47,068 nucleotides of DNA from JAWXUE01 sp044432925 (GTDB taxonomy: Bacteria; Bacillota_I; Bacilli_A; Acholeplasmatales; Anaeroplasmataceae): assembly GCA_044432925.1 (NCBI GenBank), contig JAWXUE010000008.1, positions 1-47,068 on the forward strand. Direction: 5' to 3'. The notes under the pieces were generated by a model that saw only the letters and a program-made list of their open reading frames with translations, did not search any database and was not told the DNA's origin. Below, piece by piece: positions 43,993 to 47,068 of the stretch. The stretch's first letter is position 1; every line of letters starts with the position of its first letter. A program made the position numbers and the translations under genes.

Positions 43993-44016
43993 AAAAACTC
44001 TTTTAAAGAGTTTTTT
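43993..44016 (+). terminator. intrinsic terminator
   Basis: AAAAACTCTT / AAGAGTTTTT, 10-bp stem with TTA loop, T-run. Confidence 0.88.
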
Positions 44017-44050
44017 CTTTTATATTTCATCTTCTAATAACAAAAAAATC

Positions 44051-44079
44051 TTGATAAAACATTGAAAAAATTATATAAT
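44051..44079 (+). promoter_or_regulatory. promoter (TTGATA-17-TATAAT)
   Basis: TTGATA (44051-44056), 17-bp spacer, TATAAT (44074-44079), 37 bp before the TTG start of the next gene. Confidence 0.8.
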
Positions 44080-44115
44080 ATATTATGAAGCCTATTAAAT
44101 AAGGAGATGATTATT

Positions 44116-44703
44116 TTGGCAAGAGCGGTTAAAAAAACGAAAAAAGAAAAACAAGGAAATAAAAAAGGATTATTTATTGGAATAGGAATTGGTGCAGCAT
44201 TAATTGTTATAACAACAATAGTATTATTAGTAATATTCTTATCTGATGGAATTGATAAAATTGATTATAATACTAGAGAAATTACTTTAGAAGAATTAAC
44301 AAGTATTGTTGATGGAGAAACTTCAGTTGGAGATTTTGAAAAAACAATTTATGTTTATGTATACAGTTCAGATATTGAAACACATACAAACTGTAATTTA
44401 GATGATTCTACTTATAATAGATTAAAATCATTAATATCTACTGAAAAAAAACTTAGAGCTAGTTATGAACTAGAAAATTATGATATGGAATCAAGAATGG
44501 CATTCTATACATTAGATATCTATGATGAAGATAATGAAGGTATTTTAAATAATTCTAAATTTTTAAATAAAACAGAAGCAGGATTCGTATTAAAAATTGT
44601 TGGTGAATCAGTTTCAGACTTACAAAAAGATAATGAATTAAAACAAACTTTTTATGAATTAAACTATAGTTACTTTGCTCCAGAAGCAGACAAATTTAAC
44701 TAA
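44116..44703 (+). CDS. single-TM protein, unknown
   Basis: 195 residues, probably starting at TTG 44116: AAGGAG at 44101-44106 abuts an in-frame ATG (44107) but is 9 bp from the TTG. A basic cytoplasmic head (KKTKKEKQGNKK), one membrane helix (about 17-42), and an extracytoplasmic domain with ITLEELTSIVDGE and TIYVYVYSSDIETHTNCN. The strand-turn resembles the start of a thioredoxin-like fold, but there is no CxxC and only one Cys, so no redox role is claimed. Own promoter and terminator. Confidence 0.75.
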   Translation: MARAVKKTKKEKQGNKKGLFIGIGIGAALIVITTIVLLVIFLSDGIDKIDYNTREITLEELTSIVDGETSVGDFEKTIYVYVYSSDIETHTNCNLDDSTYNRLKSLISTEKKLRASYELENYDMESRMAFYTLDIYDEDNEGILNNSKFLNKTEAGFVLKIVGESVSDLQKDNELKQTFYELNYSYFAPEADKFN

Positions 44704-44708
44704 AAACT

Positions 44709-44735
44709 AAATGCAGTTTATACTGCATTTTTTTA
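44709..44735 (+). terminator. intrinsic terminator
   Basis: AAATGCAGT / ACTGCATTT, 9-bp stem with TTAT loop and T-run. Confidence 0.92.
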
Positions 44736-44750
44736 ATAAAGGAGATTATT

Positions 44751-46949
44751 ATGGAAAACAAATATTTATTAAGTGATGATGGATTAAAACTAATTGCTAA
44801 AGAATTAGGAATTAAGTTAACACAAGTAACATCTGTATTAGACTTATTATTAGAAGGATCTACTGTACCATTTATAGCACGTTATCGTAAAGAAGCAACA
44901 GGAGCTTTAGATGAAGAACAAATTAAAATAATAAATGATACATATGAATATCAAAAAAATCTAGAAAAAAGAAAACAAGATATAATAAGATTAATAGATG
45001 AAAAAGGTATGTTAACAGATGAGTTAGTAACTAAAATTAACGCATGTACTAAATTAATAGATTTAGAAGATATCTATCGTCCGTTTAAAGAAAAGAAAAA
45101 AACAAAAGCAACAGAAGCTATCAAATTAGGTTTAGAGCCTCTTGCTAAGTTAATGATGGAATTCCCAACAACAGGAGATAGAATAGCTATAGCGTCTGAA
45201 TATATTACAGATAAAGTTAAAACTGCAGAAGATGCAATTACTCAAGCTAATTATATAATTGCTGAATGGGTAAGTGATAATGCTGAGTATCGTAAATATT
45301 TAAGACAATCAGTATTTAATAAAGGTATCATGTCTTCTAAAGTAAAGAAAAAAGCATTAGATGAAAATATCGATGAAAAAGAAACATTTAAAATATATTA
45401 TGAATATTCAGAGCCTGTTAATAAATTAAAACCTCATAGAGTACTAGCTTTAAATAGAGGGGAAAACTTAGATATATTATCAGTTGGAATAGATTTTGAT
45501 AAAGCTATTGCTCATGAGTATTTAGAAAGAAAAGTTATAACTAAGCCAAATTCTATTTTTAATAATGATATAGTTGCTGCTATAGCTGATTCATTTAAAA
45601 GATTAATATTCCCTTCAGTAGAAAGAGAAATAAGATCTGAATTAAAAGAAGGTGCTGAAAACCAAGCTATTAATATTTTTGGTATGAATCTTAAAAATCT
45701 ATTATTACAATCTCCTATAAAAGGAAAAGTAATATTAGGAGTTGACCCTGCATTTAGAACAGGTTGTAAATTAGCTGTTATCTCTAAAACTGGTCAAGTA
45801 TTAGAAAAAGGTGTAATTTATCCAAATGAAAAATCTAAAGGTAGTACAGTAGATGATTTTACATTACAAAGAAGTAAATCAACTATTGTTGGAATGATAC
45901 AAAAACATAAAATTGAAATTATTTGTATTGGTAATGGTACAGCTTCAAGAGAAACTGAAAGTTTTATTGCTGATATAATAAAAGAAAATAATTATGATAT
46001 AAGTTATGTAATAGTAAGTGAAGCTGGTGCTTCTGTTTATTCAGCAAGTGAAATTGCTAGAGAAGAATTCCCAGATTACGAAGTTCAAGAAAGAAGTGCA
46101 GTATCAATTGCTAGAAGATTATTAGATCCACTTTCTGAATTAGTAAAAATTGAACCTAAAGCAATCGGTGTTGGACAATATCAACATGATGTTACTCAAT
46201 CTAAGTTAGATTCTACGTTAGACTTCGTTGTAACAGACGCTGTTAATAAAGTAGGAGTTAACATTAATACTGCTTCTAAATCGTTATTAACATATGTTTC
46301 TGGATTAAACAAAGGTATTGCAGCAAACATAGTTAAATTTAGAGATGAAAATGGTCCATTTAAAAATAGAGAAAAAATTAAAAAAGTTCCTAAATTAGGT
46401 GGAAAAGCATTTGAACAAGCAGCAGGATTCTTAAGAATAGTAGATGGTGAAAATCCATTAGATATGACTTCAGTTCATCCAGAGAGTTATGATAAAGCAG
46501 AATTAATAATGAATGGTTTATCAATTAATGGATTTGGAACAGATGATACTAAAGATAAAATATCTAAAGCTAATAAAGAAGAGTTAATGACTAAATATAG
46601 TATTGATAAATATACTTTAGAAGATATATTTGATTCATTACAAAATCCATTAAGAGATATAAGAGAAAATTATGATACTCCTAAATTAAGAAGCGATGTA
46701 TTAAAATTAGAAGATATCAAAATTGGAATGGAATTAGAAGGTACTGTAAGAAATGTAGTAGATTTCGGATGTTTTGTTGACTGTGGTTTAAAACATGATG
46801 GATTATTACATATTTCAAAAATGACTACTAAATTTATTAAACATCCAAGTGAATTATTCTCAGTTGGACAATTAATAAAAGTATATGTATTAGACGTAGA
46901 TATAAAGAAAGAAAAACTATCTTTAACTATGTTAAAAACAGATAAATAA
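44751..46949 (+). CDS. tex: Tex/YhgF transcription accessory protein
   Basis: 732 residues, full length. N-terminal TVPFIARYRKEATGALDE, the YqgF/RuvC-like domain (GVDPAFRTGCKLAVI), HhH region (VNINTASKSLLTYVSGLN) and the C-terminal S1 RNA-binding domain (GMELEGTVRNVVDFGCFVD) are all present. Tex binds nucleic acid and associates with transcription; homologue of Spt6. AAAGGAG before the ATG. No convincing terminator follows, only the inverted repeat described below. Confidence 0.97.
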   Translation: MENKYLLSDDGLKLIAKELGIKLTQVTSVLDLLLEGSTVPFIARYRKEATGALDEEQIKIINDTYEYQKNLEKRKQDIIRLIDEKGMLTDELVTKINACTKLIDLEDIYRPFKEKKKTKATEAIKLGLEPLAKLMMEFPTTGDRIAIASEYITDKVKTAEDAITQANYIIAEWVSDNAEYRKYLRQSVFNKGIMSSKVKKKALDENIDEKETFKIYYEYSEPVNKLKPHRVLALNRGENLDILSVGIDFDKAIAHEYLERKVITKPNSIFNNDIVAAIADSFKRLIFPSVEREIRSELKEGAENQAINIFGMNLKNLLLQSPIKGKVILGVDPAFRTGCKLAVISKTGQVLEKGVIYPNEKSKGSTVDDFTLQRSKSTIVGMIQKHKIEIICIGNGTASRETESFIADIIKENNYDISYVIVSEAGASVYSASEIAREEFPDYEVQERSAVSIARRLLDPLSELVKIEPKAIGVGQYQHDVTQSKLDSTLDFVVTDAVNKVGVNINTASKSLLTYVSGLNKGIAANIVKFRDENGPFKNREKIKKVPKLGGKAFEQAAGFLRIVDGENPLDMTSVHPESYDKAELIMNGLSINGFGTDDTKDKISKANKEELMTKYSIDKYTLEDIFDSLQNPLRDIRENYDTPKLRSDVLKLEDIKIGMELEGTVRNVVDFGCFVDCGLKHDGLLHISKMTTKFIKHPSELFSVGQLIKVYVLDVDIKKEKLSLTMLKTDK

Positions 46950-46955
46950 AAATAA

Positions 46956-47017
46956 GTGACACTATTAAATTATATTGACAATTTTATTGTAATATAGTAC
47001 ACTATTAATAGTGTCAC
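46956..47017. promoter_or_regulatory. nested palindromes over the tRNA-Ser promoter
   Basis: GTGACACTATTAA (46956-46968) is repeated inverted at 47005-47017, and the right part is itself a perfect 16-bp palindrome, ACACTATTAATAGTGT (46999-47014), covering the -10 and start region. The ACAC-N8-GTGT frame resembles NrdR boxes but the central TTAA differs from the usual TATA-like core. Confidence 0.45.
46975..47003 (+). promoter_or_regulatory. promoter of tRNA-Ser
   Basis: TTGACA (46975-46980, perfect -35), 17-bp spacer, TACACT (46998-47003). Confidence 0.75.
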
Positions 47018-47025
47018 AATATAAT

Positions 47026-47068
47026 GGAGTAGTACTCAAGAGGCTGAAGAGGCGCCCCTGCTAAGGGT
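47026..47068 (+). tRNA. tRNA-Ser (anticodon GCU), cut by window end
   Basis: Acceptor strand GGAGTAG (47026-47032), TA, D-arm CTC...GAG with AAGAGGCTGAA loop, anticodon stem CGCCC, loop CTGCTAA with anticodon GCT at 47060-47062, and the beginning of the 3' anticodon stem. The long variable arm, T-arm and acceptor 3' strand lie beyond the window. It would read AGC/AGU codons. Confidence 0.93.

Noticed and set aside
44116..44703. Thioredoxin-like membrane protein
   Set aside because: The YVYVYSSD strand is suggestive but there is no CxxC motif and only one cysteine.
47026..47068. Integration (att) site at the tRNA gene
   Set aside because: No integrase or duplicated tRNA 3' end is visible; the tRNA is cut by the window edge.

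Overview
The window is a very AT-rich, densely packed bacterial chromosome segment from a low-GC Gram-positive (Firmicutes/Bacilli) lineage. This rests on HprK/WhiA/CwlD-type genes, strong AGGAGG-type ribosome sites, lipoprotein signal peptides and many intrinsic terminators. UGA is used as a stop (for example the FtsX permease, RimI and WhiA genes), so this is not a code-4 mollicute. BspA-type leucine-rich repeats, an InlB-like repeat, MBG repeats and a collagen-like protein suggest a host-associated, probably gut, organism such as an Erysipelotrichales- or RF39-like lineage. The taxonomic placement is inference only.

Layout. 1-3.9 kb: two repeat-rich surface proteins, one collagen-like (minus strand) and one BspA-type LRR lipoprotein (plus strand). 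4-8.5 kb: an FtsX-type ABC exporter and a membrane-anchored coiled-coil protein ending in a GIY-YIG fold that has lost its catalytic residues. 8.6-15.5 kb: a KdgK-like sugar kinase, a HAAS/DUF4097-like membrane pair, a DrrAB-type ABC exporter, a Uup-like ABC-F protein and a CwlD-like amidase. 15.5-18.6 kb: a DUF3592-like protein facing the overlapping tsaE-tsaB-rimI-tsaD operon (tRNA t6A synthesis). 18.8-27 kb: glnS, an unknown membrane protein, a YkpA/YbiT-like ABC-F protein, a DUF4238 protein, pcrA and an ACT-domain protein. 27-32.3 kb: an unknown membrane protein, an MBG-repeat lipoprotein and two tandem paralogous cassettes of 'XRE regulator + small two-TM FGW protein'. 32.5-40 kb: uvrA-lgt, then a long structured leader, hprK, a fusion of a catalytically degenerate Lgt with a HAD phosphatase-like domain, whiA and acpS. 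40-47 kb: a LytS/YesM-type kinase with a SARP-type response regulator, DUF378, a LolA-like lipoprotein, a one-TM protein, tex, and a tRNA-Ser(GCU) cut by the window end.

How the parts fit. The uvrA-hprK-lgt-ppaX-whiA neighbourhood is a known Firmicute gene order. Here the place of lgt plus ppaX is taken by one fused gene, while a complete lgt sits next to uvrA. HprK releases or uses pyrophosphate, and PpaX in Bacillus hydrolyses it, so the fused HAD domain may be a membrane-tethered PpaX equivalent. The duplicated XRE/FGW cassettes, with repeat elements between them, are the best candidate for an undescribed small regulatory system. No mobile element, prophage, CRISPR array or restriction system is visible.
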